The notes: generated from the sequence alone by a model not told the origin. Positions 1-8,755 are shown, counted from the stretch's first letter. The stretch: 18,661 nt of DNA from Flavobacteriales bacterium (GCA_026983815.1 JALSTJ010000061.1:1-18661), one strand, 5' to 3'. Numbers and translations: made by a program.

Positions 1-342
1 AATAAAGACAAAGCCCGGACTTCGTTAATCGTTATTTCAGACGGGGATATCATTAGAAATCAAACCGATAAAAATCGTCCTTTGGAATTGGGATTTGATA
101 AATGGAGTAAAATTAAATATGATAACAAAACCTTCTTACAGAACGCTGTAGATTATTTATTGGATAATCAAGGCGTAATTTTACTTAAAAATAAAGAACG
201 GAAACTTAAATTCCTAGATAAAAACAAGATTATCAGCGATTTGCGTTTTTGGCAGTTCATCAACACATTAGTTCCACTGATATTTCTTTTTGGATTTATT
301 ATGGGATTTCACCTGTATCGCAAAAAGAAATATGGAAAATAA
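1..342 (+). CDS. gldG: GldG, gliding motility ABC transporter-associated protein (C-terminal part)
   Basis: This is the last 113 residues of a gene whose start lies left of the window; the frame is open from base 1, so an internal ATG at 82 is not the start. The visible part opens with a 'VISDGDIIRNQ' stretch, then 'LGFDKW' and 'FLQNAVDYLLDNQG', and ends in one hydrophobic helix (about 'FINTLVPLIFLFGFIMGF') followed by a basic tail. This order matches the C-terminus of GldG, the substrate-binding-like membrane component that works with GldF and GldA in flavobacterial gliding. The large periplasmic domain is anchored by the last membrane helix, leaving the basic tail in the cytoplasm. gldF would be expected just outside the window. 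No convincing hairpin terminator follows the stop codon. The family call is confident; gliding itself cannot be judged from this fragment. Confidence 0.85.
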   Translation, partial: NKDKARTSLIVISDGDIIRNQTDKNRPLELGFDKWSKIKYDNKTFLQNAVDYLLDNQGVILLKNKERKLKFLDKNKIISDLRFWQFINTLVPLIFLFGFIMGFHLYRKKKYGK

Positions 343-434
343 AAAATTCTGAAGAAAATAGGATAATTATTTGATTGTTATATTTCTCTTTTTTATCATA
401 AAATCATTTGTGAATGAGTTCAAATATCACAAGT

Positions 435-453
435 ATCGAATTTGCAAATCGAT
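435..453. promoter_or_regulatory. Imperfect inverted repeat in the antiporter leader
   Basis: The 9-base right arm CAAATCGAT is the exact complement of the left arm ATCGA-TTTG, interrupted by one extra A. The core ATTTGCAAAT (440-449) is a perfect palindrome. It lies about 50 bases before the antiporter ATG and has no T-run, so it does not look like a terminator. A binding site for a dimeric regulator is possible but is only inferred. Confidence 0.3.
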
Positions 454-474
454 AATCAATTAAATTTTTCATAG

Positions 475-482
475 TATCTTTA
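475..482 (+). promoter_or_regulatory. Candidate -7 promoter element for the antiporter gene
   Basis: TATCTTTA differs from the Bacteroidota -7 consensus TAnnTTTG only at the last base and lies 18 bases before the ATG at 501. No TTG is found 17-23 bases upstream; the nearest TTTG (441-444) is 30 bases away. The match is weak. Confidence 0.25.
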
Positions 483-500
483 CGAAAAAGAAATTTTTCA

Positions 501-2417
501 ATGATAGATACCGATTTACTAAAATATTTAACCGGTTTTTTTGTAGTAGCTATTGCCGCTTATGAAATTGCGAAATTTCTACAAAAAAAACTAAATTTTC
601 CTTTGATTACAGGTTTGATATTGACCGGGATCTTAGCAGGAAGTTCGTTTTTGGGATTTATACCAGAATATGTCTTGCCAAAACTAAATTTTCTTAATGA
701 AATTGCGTTGGCGATCATTGCTTTTTCCGCCGGTGTCGAACTGCATTTGGAAGAACTCCGCAGCAGGATGAAAAGTATCCAATGGATGACTTTTGGACAA
801 GTTGTAATCACATTTGCCATCAGTTCGACCATTATATATCATATAGAGAGTTTTATTCCTTTTTTACAAGGGATGCCTTCTTATGACCGCTTGATTATTT
901 CCATGTTATTTGCTACCATTTTTGTAGCACGTTCTCCTTCATCCGCTATTGCTATAATTGATGAACTAAGAGCCAGAGGTCCTTTCGTAAAGACCGTTAT
1001 GGGCGTAACGGTTGTAACCGATGTTTTGGTCATTATTTTATTTGCAATTATTTTCTCATTAGCAAAAAATATCATTCATGAAGAAGCTCTGGATATCATG
1101 TTTTTTGTGTTGCTTATTTTGCAAATCTTATTATCGGTAGGTTTGGGCTTTTTCTTTGGAAAAATTTTAAAATGGACTTTACAAACCAATTTAAATTTCA
1201 ATATCAAATCCTTGACAATTATCCTTATCGGATATTCGATTTACTCGTTTAATCATTTAGTCAAAATGGAAATGTCCAAAATGGGCATACATTTTGAACT
1301 CGAACCCTTGTTAATGGCTATCACTGCGAGTTTTTATATCACCAATTATACATCGTTCAATCACGAGTTTGAAAAAATCATCAATTTTATATCCCCCTAT
1401 ATTTATATTATATTTTTTACTTTAACGGGAGAATCCTTATCATTAAAAGTATTAATCAGTGTATTGGGGATTGCAGTTTTATTATTTTTAGTCCGATTAT
1501 TAGGTTTGATTTTGGGAGGATTTTTTGGTATATATTTTGCCGGAGAACCAAAAAAATATTATGGAATTGCTTGGATGCCCTATATTACACAAGCAGGAGT
1601 TGCCATTGGTCTAACTACTATAATTTCTCAAGAATTTCCCGAATGGGGACACCAATTCGAAACCTTGATTATTGCTATTATTGTCATCAATCAAATTATC
1701 GGACCTCCATTTTTTAAATGGGCTATTAAATTTGTAGGAGAAGAACACCAAAAACATATTTTTGAAAAGGATAACAATCAAAAATCGGCAGTAATTTTTA
1801 GTTTGGATAGTGTTTCTTTGGCATTAGCAAAATTATTAAAAGATAAAGGATGGAAAGTAAAAATTGTTACCACACAAAAAGTTCCTGAAAATAGTGAAAT
1901 TGAAATCTTGCATGTAGATAAATATAACAAAGACAATATTTCCCGACTAAAATTCGGAAAACCCGATAGTGTAATTTTGCTTTACCCCGATGATGAGAAA
2001 AATTTTGAAATTGCCGAATGGATATATGAAAGCATAGGTTCACCCAATATCGTTACACGATTACATTCGGGAAGTAATGCGCAAAAATTCAAAGAAATTG
2101 GAGTAAAAATCATTGAACCGACAGCTGCTATGATCAATCTCTTGGACCATATGGTGCGTGCGCCCGAAGCTACCCATATCTTATTGGGTATGGCTGACGA
2201 TCAAGATACCATTGATGTTGAAGTTCATAATCCAGATATGATGGGATTGAGAATCCGTGATTTACATTTGCCTCAAGATGTGATTATTTTATCATTAAAA
2301 CGAAGAGGAAATATCGTTATTACCCATGGATATACACAATTACGTGTAGGTGATATTTTGACATTTGTCGGCTCCAAAGAAAGTTTGGATAAAGTAAAAA
2401 TCAGATTTGAATATTGA
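501..2417 (+). CDS. CPA2-family cation:proton antiporter with C-terminal TrkA/RCK module
   Basis: The 638-residue membrane protein probably exchanges Na+ or K+ for H+ across the inner membrane. Residues 1 to about 420 contain many hydrophobic helices of the Na+/H+ exchanger fold. Within it are 'FSAGVELHLEEL', 'ARSPSSAIAI', and 'VVTDVLVI', whose Asp lies where the family's ion-binding Asp is expected; 'YITQAGVAIGL' is also typical. Residues about 428-550 look like a TrkA-N Rossmann domain, but the glycine-rich nucleotide loop is missing ('VIFSLDSVSLALAKLL'). Residues about 573-638 match a TrkA-C/RCK_C domain ('MGLRIRDLHLP' to 'RVGDILTFVGS'). Regulation through the C-terminal domain is therefore likely, though NAD(H) binding is doubtful. 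The gene stands behind a 158-base leader and is followed four bases later by aroE. Ion selectivity cannot be told from the sequence. Confidence 0.85.
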   Translation: MIDTDLLKYLTGFFVVAIAAYEIAKFLQKKLNFPLITGLILTGILAGSSFLGFIPEYVLPKLNFLNEIALAIIAFSAGVELHLEELRSRMKSIQWMTFGQVVITFAISSTIIYHIESFIPFLQGMPSYDRLIISMLFATIFVARSPSSAIAIIDELRARGPFVKTVMGVTVVTDVLVIILFAIIFSLAKNIIHEEALDIMFFVLLILQILLSVGLGFFFGKILKWTLQTNLNFNIKSLTIILIGYSIYSFNHLVKMEMSKMGIHFELEPLLMAITASFYITNYTSFNHEFEKIINFISPYIYIIFFTLTGESLSLKVLISVLGIAVLLFLVRLLGLILGGFFGIYFAGEPKKYYGIAWMPYITQAGVAIGLTTIISQEFPEWGHQFETLIIAIIVINQIIGPPFFKWAIKFVGEEHQKHIFEKDNNQKSAVIFSLDSVSLALAKLLKDKGWKVKIVTTQKVPENSEIEILHVDKYNKDNISRLKFGKPDSVILLYPDDEKNFEIAEWIYESIGSPNIVTRLHSGSNAQKFKEIGVKIIEPTAAMINLLDHMVRAPEATHILLGMADDQDTIDVEVHNPDMMGLRIRDLHLPQDVIILSLKRRGNIVITHGYTQLRVGDILTFVGSKESLDKVKIRFEY

Positions 2418-2421
2418 TGTT

Positions 2422-3162
2422 ATGAAAAAATTAGGTCTTATTGGATATCCTCTAACCCACTCGTTTTCGAAGAAATATTTTACGGAAAAATTCAACAATG
2501 AAAATATAAAAAATTGGGAGTATCTAAATTTTGAATTAAAAAATATAGATGAATTTATGGATTTTATCTCAAAATATCCCGAATTAACAGGTTTAAATAT
2601 AACCATACCTTACAAAGAAAAAATCCTAAAATATGTAGATTGGCAAGATGCTGTTGTAAAGGAAATAGGAGCCACAAACACATTAAAATTGCTACCTAAT
2701 AAAATTAAAGCTTACAATACAGATGTTTACGGATTTGAAGAAAGCTTGAAACCTTATTTGAAATCTCACCATCATAAAGCATTGATATTGGGGACCGGAG
2801 GCGCTTCCAAAGCGGTTTCATATGTTTTGAAAAAAATGGAAATTTCACATAAATATGTTTCAAGAAATCCAAAAAAAGAAGATGAAATCGGATATAAAGA
2901 TTTAAAAAAAGAAATCATTGAAAATCATCAAATCATCATCAATACAACCCCAGTCGGGACATATTTATTTCCCGAAAAGAAAGTTAATTTTCCGTATGAT
3001 TTCATCCAACATACGCATCTTTTTTACGATTTGATTTATAATCCATCTAAAACTGATTTTCTCAAAGAAGCCGAAAAAAGAAATGCAACAATAGTTAATG
3101 GTTTGAAAATGTTGCATTTACAAGCAGAAAAATCATGGGAAATATGGAATGATAAAAATTGA
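2422..3162 (+). CDS. aroE: Shikimate dehydrogenase
   Basis: AroE reduces 3-dehydroshikimate to shikimate with NADPH, in the cytosolic pathway to aromatic amino acids. The N-terminus holds the substrate-binding 'GYPLTHSFS' (Ser14, Ser16). 'NITIPYK' supplies the catalytic Lys65, and 'NTDVYGF' the catalytic Asp101. 'ILGTGGASKAV' is the NADP-binding glycine loop, and 'NTTPVGT' stands for the usual N-[AT]-T-P-x-G motif. The C-terminus 'VNGLKMLHLQAEKSWEIW' is typical. I chose the ATG at 2422, giving 246 residues. An upstream in-frame TTG at 2407 would overlap the antiporter gene and add five residues before the conserved 'MKKLGLIGYP' start. The protein is slightly shorter than the E. coli enzyme (272 residues), as is common in this phylum. 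The four-base gap to the antiporter suggests co-transcription. Confidence 0.95.
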   Translation: MKKLGLIGYPLTHSFSKKYFTEKFNNENIKNWEYLNFELKNIDEFMDFISKYPELTGLNITIPYKEKILKYVDWQDAVVKEIGATNTLKLLPNKIKAYNTDVYGFEESLKPYLKSHHHKALILGTGGASKAVSYVLKKMEISHKYVSRNPKKEDEIGYKDLKKEIIENHQIIINTTPVGTYLFPEKKVNFPYDFIQHTHLFYDLIYNPSKTDFLKEAEKRNATIVNGLKMLHLQAEKSWEIWNDKN

Positions 3163-3191
3163 GCCCAATTCAAAAAAATTTATTAAATTTC
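3158..3191 (+). promoter_or_regulatory. Candidate promoter before the DUF349 gene
   Basis: ATTG (3158-3161), 22 bases, then TAAATTTC (3184-3191). This is one base off the TTG-N17-23-TAnnTTTG form, with C for the final G. The TTG overlaps the aroE stop codon, and the element ends 32 bases before the ATG at 3224. It is weak in such AT-rich DNA. Confidence 0.3.
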
Positions 3192-3223
3192 GCTCTTAAA
3201 TAAACCAAAGAAAAAAACTTACT

Positions 3224-5158
3224 ATGGTAGAAGAAAGAAACGAAAACCTGCAAGATGCAGACGGAAAGAATGAGCAAGTGAAAGAAGCTCAACAAAATCA
3301 GAATCAGGATATGCAAGATTCAACAGAAGAAATAAAACTTTTGGATATTCATGAAACAGAAAATTTAGAAGAAAAATCGGTTGATGAAGTAGTCAATGAA
3401 ATTGAAGAGCATATGGCAACCGCTTCTGAAAATCATGAAGAAGAATCTCACAACATTCCTTTTTTATCCTACAAGGACTTGGATCTCAAATCACTATTGG
3501 AAGAAGCCAAAAAACTGATTTCCGAAAATCCTGTTCAAAAAATCAAAAATCATTTATCCGGCATTCAAGAAAACTTTGAAGAAAAATATCACGCTTTAGT
3601 TGCCGGTTTAGAAGAAGGAGAAACACCGCCGGAAGAAAATTTAAAAAAAGAATTTGATATTTTAATCAAAGATTATAAAAAGAAGCTCAAAGAATTTTAT
3701 ACCCAAATTCAAGAAGAATTAGAAAAAAATCTTGAAAAAAGAAAAGATATTATTGAAGAGCTTAAAAAAATTATAGATTCTACCGAATTTACTTTTGAAC
3801 AAAGACTCAATAAATTTAAAGATATCAAAAAAGCTTGGCATTCTGCCGGTCCCATTCCAAGAAATGCCTATTCGGATATATGGAGAACCTTTAAACATCA
3901 CGAAGAAAGATTTTATGATTTATTGGATTTGGACCGTGAATATCGAGATAAAGTTTTTCAACAAAATCTGGAAGATAAAAAGAAAATTATTGAACAGGCC
4001 AAAGCTTTATTAGAACAAGATGATATACATTACGGTTTTGTAGAATTACAAAAACTACATAAAAAATGGAAAGAAGAAACCGGTCCGGTATCCAAACAAT
4101 ATAGAGAAGAAATCTGGCAAGAATTTAAAGAAATTACCAAAAAAATCCATGACAAACGTAGAGATTTCTATAAAAAACTAAAAGAACAATTCGGTGATAA
4201 TTTAATTAAAAAACAAGAGATTATCAATCAGTTGAAAGAAATTGCCGAAAATCTTCCCGAAGGACATAAAGCATGGCAAGATACTATCAAAAAAGTTGAA
4301 AATTTAAGAGAAGCTTTTTATCAAATCGGTTTTGTGCCTCGTAAAAACAGAGAGGAAATTTGGAATGACTTTAAAGATATCCTCAAGAAAATTAATAAAC
4401 AAAAAAATAATTATTACAAATCTTTGAAAGAACTTCAAAAACAGAATCTGGAAAAGAAATTGGAATTAATAAAAATAGCTGAAGAACTCAAGGATTCTGA
4501 AAATTGGGAAGAAGCAACTGCCAAATACAAAGAAATCCAAGAAGAATGGAAAAAAATTGGTCATGTCCCCAAAAAAGTATCCGAAAAAATATGGAATGAA
4601 TTCAGAAATGCTTGTAATTATTATTTTGACAGATATCATCAAAATTTGAGACAAACACAAAATGTGGAATTTGAAAATTTCCTTAAGAAAAAGGAATATC
4701 TACAAGCTTTGAAGGAAAAATTCAGGGAAGTTTCTGAGGATGAGCAGTATACAATTGAACACATAAAAAAACTTCAACAAGAATGGAATTCCATGGGACA
4801 TGTCCCAAAAAACAAATATTATATTAATGTAAAATTCAATAAATTTATCAATTCCTTATATGATAAATTGAATATTGATAAGCGTGAATTGAGTTTCTTG
4901 AAATTCAAAAATCAAGTGGACGACTATTTCCAAAATGAAGATTACTACAAGTTAGATCAAGAAAAAAGGTTTGTCCGTCAAAAAATTGATAATATCCAAA
5001 AAGAAATTCAACAACTGGAGAATAATATTATGTTTATAAAATCCAATGACACAAACAATCCTTTCAGAAAAGAAGTTGATAGAAATATTCATAAAAACAA
5101 GGAAATTTTGGATTTTTGGATTAAGAAATTGAAATATTTGAATTCATTGAAATATTAA
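3224..5158 (+). CDS. DUF349 repeat protein, five copies
   Basis: This 644-residue, highly charged protein has no signal peptide or membrane segment, so it is probably cytosolic. Residues 1 to about 75 are acidic and Gln/Asn/Glu-rich and look disordered. From about residue 140 onward the chain is helical and coiled-coil-like, with five copies of the DUF349 signature: a Trp or Phe, then G-x-[VI]-[PS], then an 'IWxxF'-type helix. The copies centre near residues 205 ('WHSAGPIPR'), 281 ('WKEETGPVS'), 364 ('FYQIGFVPR'), 441 ('WKKIGHVPK') and 520 ('WNSMGHVPK'), about 80 residues apart. The last copy has lost the 'IW'. The function of DUF349 is not established. A DUF349 gene beside aroE is, as I recall, common in Flavobacteriia. 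The small secreted-protein gene follows eight bases after the stop codon and probably shares its transcript. Confidence 0.88.
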   Translation: MVEERNENLQDADGKNEQVKEAQQNQNQDMQDSTEEIKLLDIHETENLEEKSVDEVVNEIEEHMATASENHEEESHNIPFLSYKDLDLKSLLEEAKKLISENPVQKIKNHLSGIQENFEEKYHALVAGLEEGETPPEENLKKEFDILIKDYKKKLKEFYTQIQEELEKNLEKRKDIIEELKKIIDSTEFTFEQRLNKFKDIKKAWHSAGPIPRNAYSDIWRTFKHHEERFYDLLDLDREYRDKVFQQNLEDKKKIIEQAKALLEQDDIHYGFVELQKLHKKWKEETGPVSKQYREEIWQEFKEITKKIHDKRRDFYKKLKEQFGDNLIKKQEIINQLKEIAENLPEGHKAWQDTIKKVENLREAFYQIGFVPRKNREEIWNDFKDILKKINKQKNNYYKSLKELQKQNLEKKLELIKIAEELKDSENWEEATAKYKEIQEEWKKIGHVPKKVSEKIWNEFRNACNYYFDRYHQNLRQTQNVEFENFLKKKEYLQALKEKFREVSEDEQYTIEHIKKLQQEWNSMGHVPKNKYYINVKFNKFINSLYDKLNIDKRELSFLKFKNQVDDYFQNEDYYKLDQEKRFVRQKIDNIQKEIQQLENNIMFIKSNDTNNPFRKEVDRNIHKNKEILDFWIKKLKYLNSLKY

Positions 5159-5166
5159 ATGAAAGC

Positions 5167-5730
5167 ATGAAAAAAACAGGGCTCATAATTTTCGTTTTAT
5201 TTTTTGGTTTTTTGCATGCACAAGATATAGATATCTATAAAAAAACCGATAACAGTAATTATAAAATACCGGATATCTCTCCAGAGATGACTTATGAAGA
5301 ATTTAAAATGCTAGGTACCAATCTCAGAATGCAAGATATGATAATTGCTGCCATTCTGCCGGGACATGTGCATTTTAAAATCAATGAAAAGAAAACCGGA
5401 TATTATATATTGGGAACAAGAATTTTGGGTTATGCTGCTTGGGCATATTTGTCTGCCAATAATAAATCTTTGACACAAATTATTTTTTTTGATAAATATC
5501 AAATTTTGGATAAAACATCCACAGGAGATAAAATCGTGGCATTTACTTCAGTATTTTTAATGGTAGGAAGTTATTTATATGATTGGATACATGGAAAATA
5601 TATATTGGAGGACAAACAAAACCGAATTCGATATAAATATGCCAAAAAAAAAGCAAAATTGAGTTTAGGAAACATTAATTTGAATAATAATATATATCCG
5701 GCATTGAGTTTTAGCTATACATTTCAATAA
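5167..5730 (+). CDS. Secreted or envelope protein of unknown function, 187 aa
   Basis: I do not recognise a named family with confidence. Residues 1-19 form a Sec signal peptide ending 'LHAQ', a typical cleavage site in this phylum. The mature part begins with a charged segment, then 'MTYEEFKMLGTNLRMQDMI' and a 'PGHVHFKINEKKTGYY' stretch. Two hydrophobic segments follow, about residues 75-98 ('YYILGTRILGYAAWAYLS') and 120-138. The C-terminus is Lys-rich and ends in alternating residues 'ALSFSYTFQ', with a terminal aromatic as in many outer-membrane strands. It resembles flavobacterial hypothetical proteins with a 'PG-HF--EKKTGYY' motif. The three-codon frame ATG-AAA-GCA-TGA at 5159 overlaps the chosen ATG, so translation may be coupled to the DUF349 gene eight bases upstream. 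Confidence 0.75.
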   Translation: MKKTGLIIFVLFFGFLHAQDIDIYKKTDNSNYKIPDISPEMTYEEFKMLGTNLRMQDMIIAAILPGHVHFKINEKKTGYYILGTRILGYAAWAYLSANNKSLTQIIFFDKYQILDKTSTGDKIVAFTSVFLMVGSYLYDWIHGKYILEDKQNRIRYKYAKKKAKLSLGNINLNNNIYPALSFSYTFQ

Positions 5731-5743
5731 TTTTATAAAAAAT

Positions 5744-5775
5744 ATTGTATAATAAAAGCTAAAAAATTATCTTTG
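5744..5775 (+). promoter_or_regulatory. Promoter for secDF (Bacteroidota type)
   Basis: ATTG (5744-5747), a 20-base spacer, and a perfect -7 element TATCTTTG (5768-5775) match TTG-N17-23-TAnnTTTG. A start near 5782 would give a leader of about 34 bases before the secDF ATG. This is the best promoter match on the + strand of the window. Confidence 0.6.
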
Positions 5776-5815
5776 CCCCACGTAAAATGAAAAATGAACA
5801 GAAAAATTAAGAAGA

Positions 5816-8731
5816 ATGCGAAATAAAGGACTTGTATTAGTGTTTGCTACCATTTTGGCAGCACTGAGTATTTATCAATTGACTTTTACATTTAAAAGTA
5901 ACCAAATCCGTAAAGAAGCCAGAAAATTTGCTAAAGGAGATTATGCCAAAGAAAAACGATATTTGGACTCTCTCGAAAACAAACCCGTCTATAGCATATT
6001 GGGCGCAGATTTTACTTATAAGGATCTGAAAAACAGAGAGATGAACCTTGGATTGGACTTAAGAGGAGGTATCAATGTAATCCTTCAAGTATCCGTAAAA
6101 GACATTTTGAAAAATCTAGCCAACCACACAGATAATCCCATATTTAACCAAGCATTGGAAAAAGCATCTGAAATGCAAAAAAACAGTCAAAAGCCATATA
6201 TTGATCTGTTTTTTGATGCCTTTGACCAAATTAACAGTCAAGCTAAAAACAAGGTTAAATTAAGTGATCCAGATATTTTTGGCAATAAAAACTTATCAGA
6301 TGTAGTCAAGTTTAACATGTCTGATGATGAAGTAAAAAAAGTTATCAGAAAAAAAATTGATGATGCCATGGGAAGTGCTTTTGAAGTACTTCGTAAAAGG
6401 ATTGATAAATTTGGAGTTACCCAACCCAATATCCAAAGATTGGGAAAATCAGGTAGAATTTTAGTAGAATTGGCAGGTGCCAAAGATATAGAACGTGTAA
6501 AAAAACTTTTACAAAGTACAGCACAACTTGAATTTTGGCATACATACAATGCGCAAGAAGTTCTTCCTTACTTGCAACAAGTTAATAATTACTTCAAACA
6601 AAAAGAACCGGTAAAACAAAATGATTCCGATAGTCTTTTGGTAGATGTAAAAAAAGAAGAACCTTTATTTAAATATCTCAAACCGGGAAGTTCTTCCAGA
6701 ATTGGTATTGTAGCAGCAAAAGATACTGCAAAAGTAAATAAATTACTCAATAGCCCTGAAGCAAAAAAATTACTTCCCGATAATTTGAAACATATTAAAT
6801 TTTTATGGGGAAAACCATTTCAACAAAAAAAAGAAAGTTATACATACTTATATGCAGGCAAAGGCAATCGTAACAATATTCCGCCATTGAGTGGTGATGT
6901 AATCGTAGATGCCCAACAAAGTTTTGACATGATGGGGCAACCTGACGTTACCATGCAAATGAATAGCAAAGGTGCCAAGATTTGGGAAAAAATGACCGGA
7001 GAAGCATTCCAAAACAAAAATGGTATTGCTATTGTTTTGGACAATATTGTATATTCCGCTCCGGGAGTTACTCATGGTGCCATATCAGGAGGACGTTCTG
7101 AAATTACAGGAAGTTTTTCAATTGAAGAAGCAAAAGATTTGGCCAATGTTTTACGTGCCGGTAAATTGCCTGCTAAAGCTGATATTATTCAATCCGAAAT
7201 TGTGGGACCTTCTTTAGGAAAAAAAGCAATTGAAGGAGGAAAAATGTCATTTATATTGGCTTTTATTTTAATATTCTTATGGATGTTCGGATATTACGGA
7301 AAAACCGGTATATTCTCTGATGTTGCATTGATTTTGAACATGTTATTTATATTTGGTATTCTCGCCAGTTTAAATGCAGTTCTTACCTTGCCCGGTTTGG
7401 CAGGTATTGTATTAACCATCGGTATGGCAGTGGATGCTAATGTGCTTATTTTTGAAAGAATACGAGAAGAAATGCGTAGAGGCAAGAATCTTTATGAAGC
7501 TATTGATGCAGGATTTAGTAATGCACTTTCATCTATTTTGGATGCCAATATTACTACTTTATTAACCGGTATTATTTTACTTTTCTTTGGAACCGGACCA
7601 ATCAAAGGTTTTGCCACTACATTAATCATTGGTATTCTAACATCACTATTTACGGCGATATTTATCACTCGTTATTTAATTGACTGGTATATAGCCAAAG
7701 GAGGAAAACTCACTTTTGATACCAAATTGTCCAAAGGATTGTTTGACAATGTAAGCTTTGACTTTTTAAAGCAAAGAAAAAAAGCTTATATATTATCAGG
7801 AACACTTATCATAATAGGTTTGGTTTCTATTTTTACAAACGGATTGAACCCGGGAGTTGATTTTGTTGGAGGTAGAACCTATATTGTAGATTTTGATAAA
7901 AATATCAATCCTGAAGAAATTAAAAGTGATTTAGCTGTTCAATTTACTGACGAAAAAGGTCATAAATTTATGCCGGATGTAAAAAAATACGGAGGAAATA
8001 ATCAATTAAAAATAACTACCAAATACTTAATTAATAAAGAAGGAGAACATATAGATGATAAGGTTCAAACTGCCTTATTTAACGGATTAAAAAAATATTT
8101 TCCTGCAAACTATACTTATAAAGATTTTATCAGTAGTGCAGAAAATAAAAAAATAGGATTGATGCAATCCATCAAAGTAGGACCTACCATTGCCGATGAT
8201 ATCAAGAAAGGAGCTGTTTATGCCATTATCGGTTCATTATTTGTCGTATTCTTATATATCCTTTGGAGGTTTAGAAAATGGCAATTTAGTGCAGGTGCCG
8301 TTATTGCAGTATTCCACGATGTATTGATCGTATTGGGAATTTTCTCATTAACCTGGAGAATTATGCCATTTAATATGGAAATCGACCAAGCATTTATAGC
8401 GGCAATTCTTACTGTTATCGGTTATTCTTTGAATGATACGGTTGTAATTTTTGATAGAATTCGGGAATACTTTAAAGAACATCATCGTTGGTCATTCTAT
8501 AAGACCATTAATTTGGCGTTGGACAGCACCTTATCAAGAACACTCAATACTTCATTTACAACCTTGCTAACTTTGATTGCTATATTTATCTGGGGAGGTG
8601 AAAGTATTCAAGGATTTGTTTTTGCATTGATAATAGGTGTAGTTGTAGGAACTTATTCTTCTTTGTTTATCGCTACTCCCATCATGTATGATTTCACTAA
8701 GAAAGCAGATATGAGAGAAGAAAAAAAATAA
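5816..8731 (+). CDS. secDF: Protein translocase subunit SecDF (SecD-SecF fusion)
   Basis: This 971-residue inner-membrane protein uses proton flow to pull exported proteins through SecYEG. The SecD half starts with one helix. It then has 'MNLGLDLRGGINV', a periplasmic P1 region with 'VLRKRIDKFGV', a long insert, and 'VYSAPGVTHGAISGG'. 'GPSLGKKAI' follows, then five helices with 'AVDANVLIFERIREE' near residue 536. The SecF half begins about residue 647 ('FDFLKQRKKAYI') and holds 'NPGVDFVGGRTYIVDF', 'VGPTIADDIKKGA', 'YSLNDTVVIFDRIRE' and 'LNTSFTTLLT'. Acidic residues in both halves ('DANVLIFER', 'NDTVVIFDR') belong to the proton-relay region. The single-chain form is usual in Bacteroidota. The gene has its own promoter and a strong terminator, so it is probably transcribed alone. 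Confidence 0.97.
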   Translation: MRNKGLVLVFATILAALSIYQLTFTFKSNQIRKEARKFAKGDYAKEKRYLDSLENKPVYSILGADFTYKDLKNREMNLGLDLRGGINVILQVSVKDILKNLANHTDNPIFNQALEKASEMQKNSQKPYIDLFFDAFDQINSQAKNKVKLSDPDIFGNKNLSDVVKFNMSDDEVKKVIRKKIDDAMGSAFEVLRKRIDKFGVTQPNIQRLGKSGRILVELAGAKDIERVKKLLQSTAQLEFWHTYNAQEVLPYLQQVNNYFKQKEPVKQNDSDSLLVDVKKEEPLFKYLKPGSSSRIGIVAAKDTAKVNKLLNSPEAKKLLPDNLKHIKFLWGKPFQQKKESYTYLYAGKGNRNNIPPLSGDVIVDAQQSFDMMGQPDVTMQMNSKGAKIWEKMTGEAFQNKNGIAIVLDNIVYSAPGVTHGAISGGRSEITGSFSIEEAKDLANVLRAGKLPAKADIIQSEIVGPSLGKKAIEGGKMSFILAFILIFLWMFGYYGKTGIFSDVALILNMLFIFGILASLNAVLTLPGLAGIVLTIGMAVDANVLIFERIREEMRRGKNLYEAIDAGFSNALSSILDANITTLLTGIILLFFGTGPIKGFATTLIIGILTSLFTAIFITRYLIDWYIAKGGKLTFDTKLSKGLFDNVSFDFLKQRKKAYILSGTLIIIGLVSIFTNGLNPGVDFVGGRTYIVDFDKNINPEEIKSDLAVQFTDEKGHKFMPDVKKYGGNNQLKITTKYLINKEGEHIDDKVQTALFNGLKKYFPANYTYKDFISSAENKKIGLMQSIKVGPTIADDIKKGAVYAIIGSLFVVFLYILWRFRKWQFSAGAVIAVFHDVLIVLGIFSLTWRIMPFNMEIDQAFIAAILTVIGYSLNDTVVIFDRIREYFKEHHRWSFYKTINLALDSTLSRTLNTSFTTLLTLIAIFIWGGESIQGFVFALIIGVVVGTYSSLFIATPIMYDFTKKADMREEKK

Positions 8732-8755
8732 CTCTATCTATAAAATTTTTAAAAG

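Noticed and set aside
343..400. Possible terminator after gldG (AGAAAATA ... TATTTCT with a T-run)
   Set aside because: The arms pair imperfectly over a long loop with no G-C core; no stable hairpin is evident.
2407..2421. Earlier TTG start for aroE, overlapping the antiporter gene
   Set aside because: The conserved N-terminus begins at the ATG at 2422, and the TTG adds five unconserved residues; non-overlapping tandem genes with a four-base gap are simpler.
6238..6549. 103-codon - strand reading frame inside secDF
   Set aside because: It is antisense to the SecD P1 region, has no recognisable domain or leader, and is explained by codon bias of the real gene.
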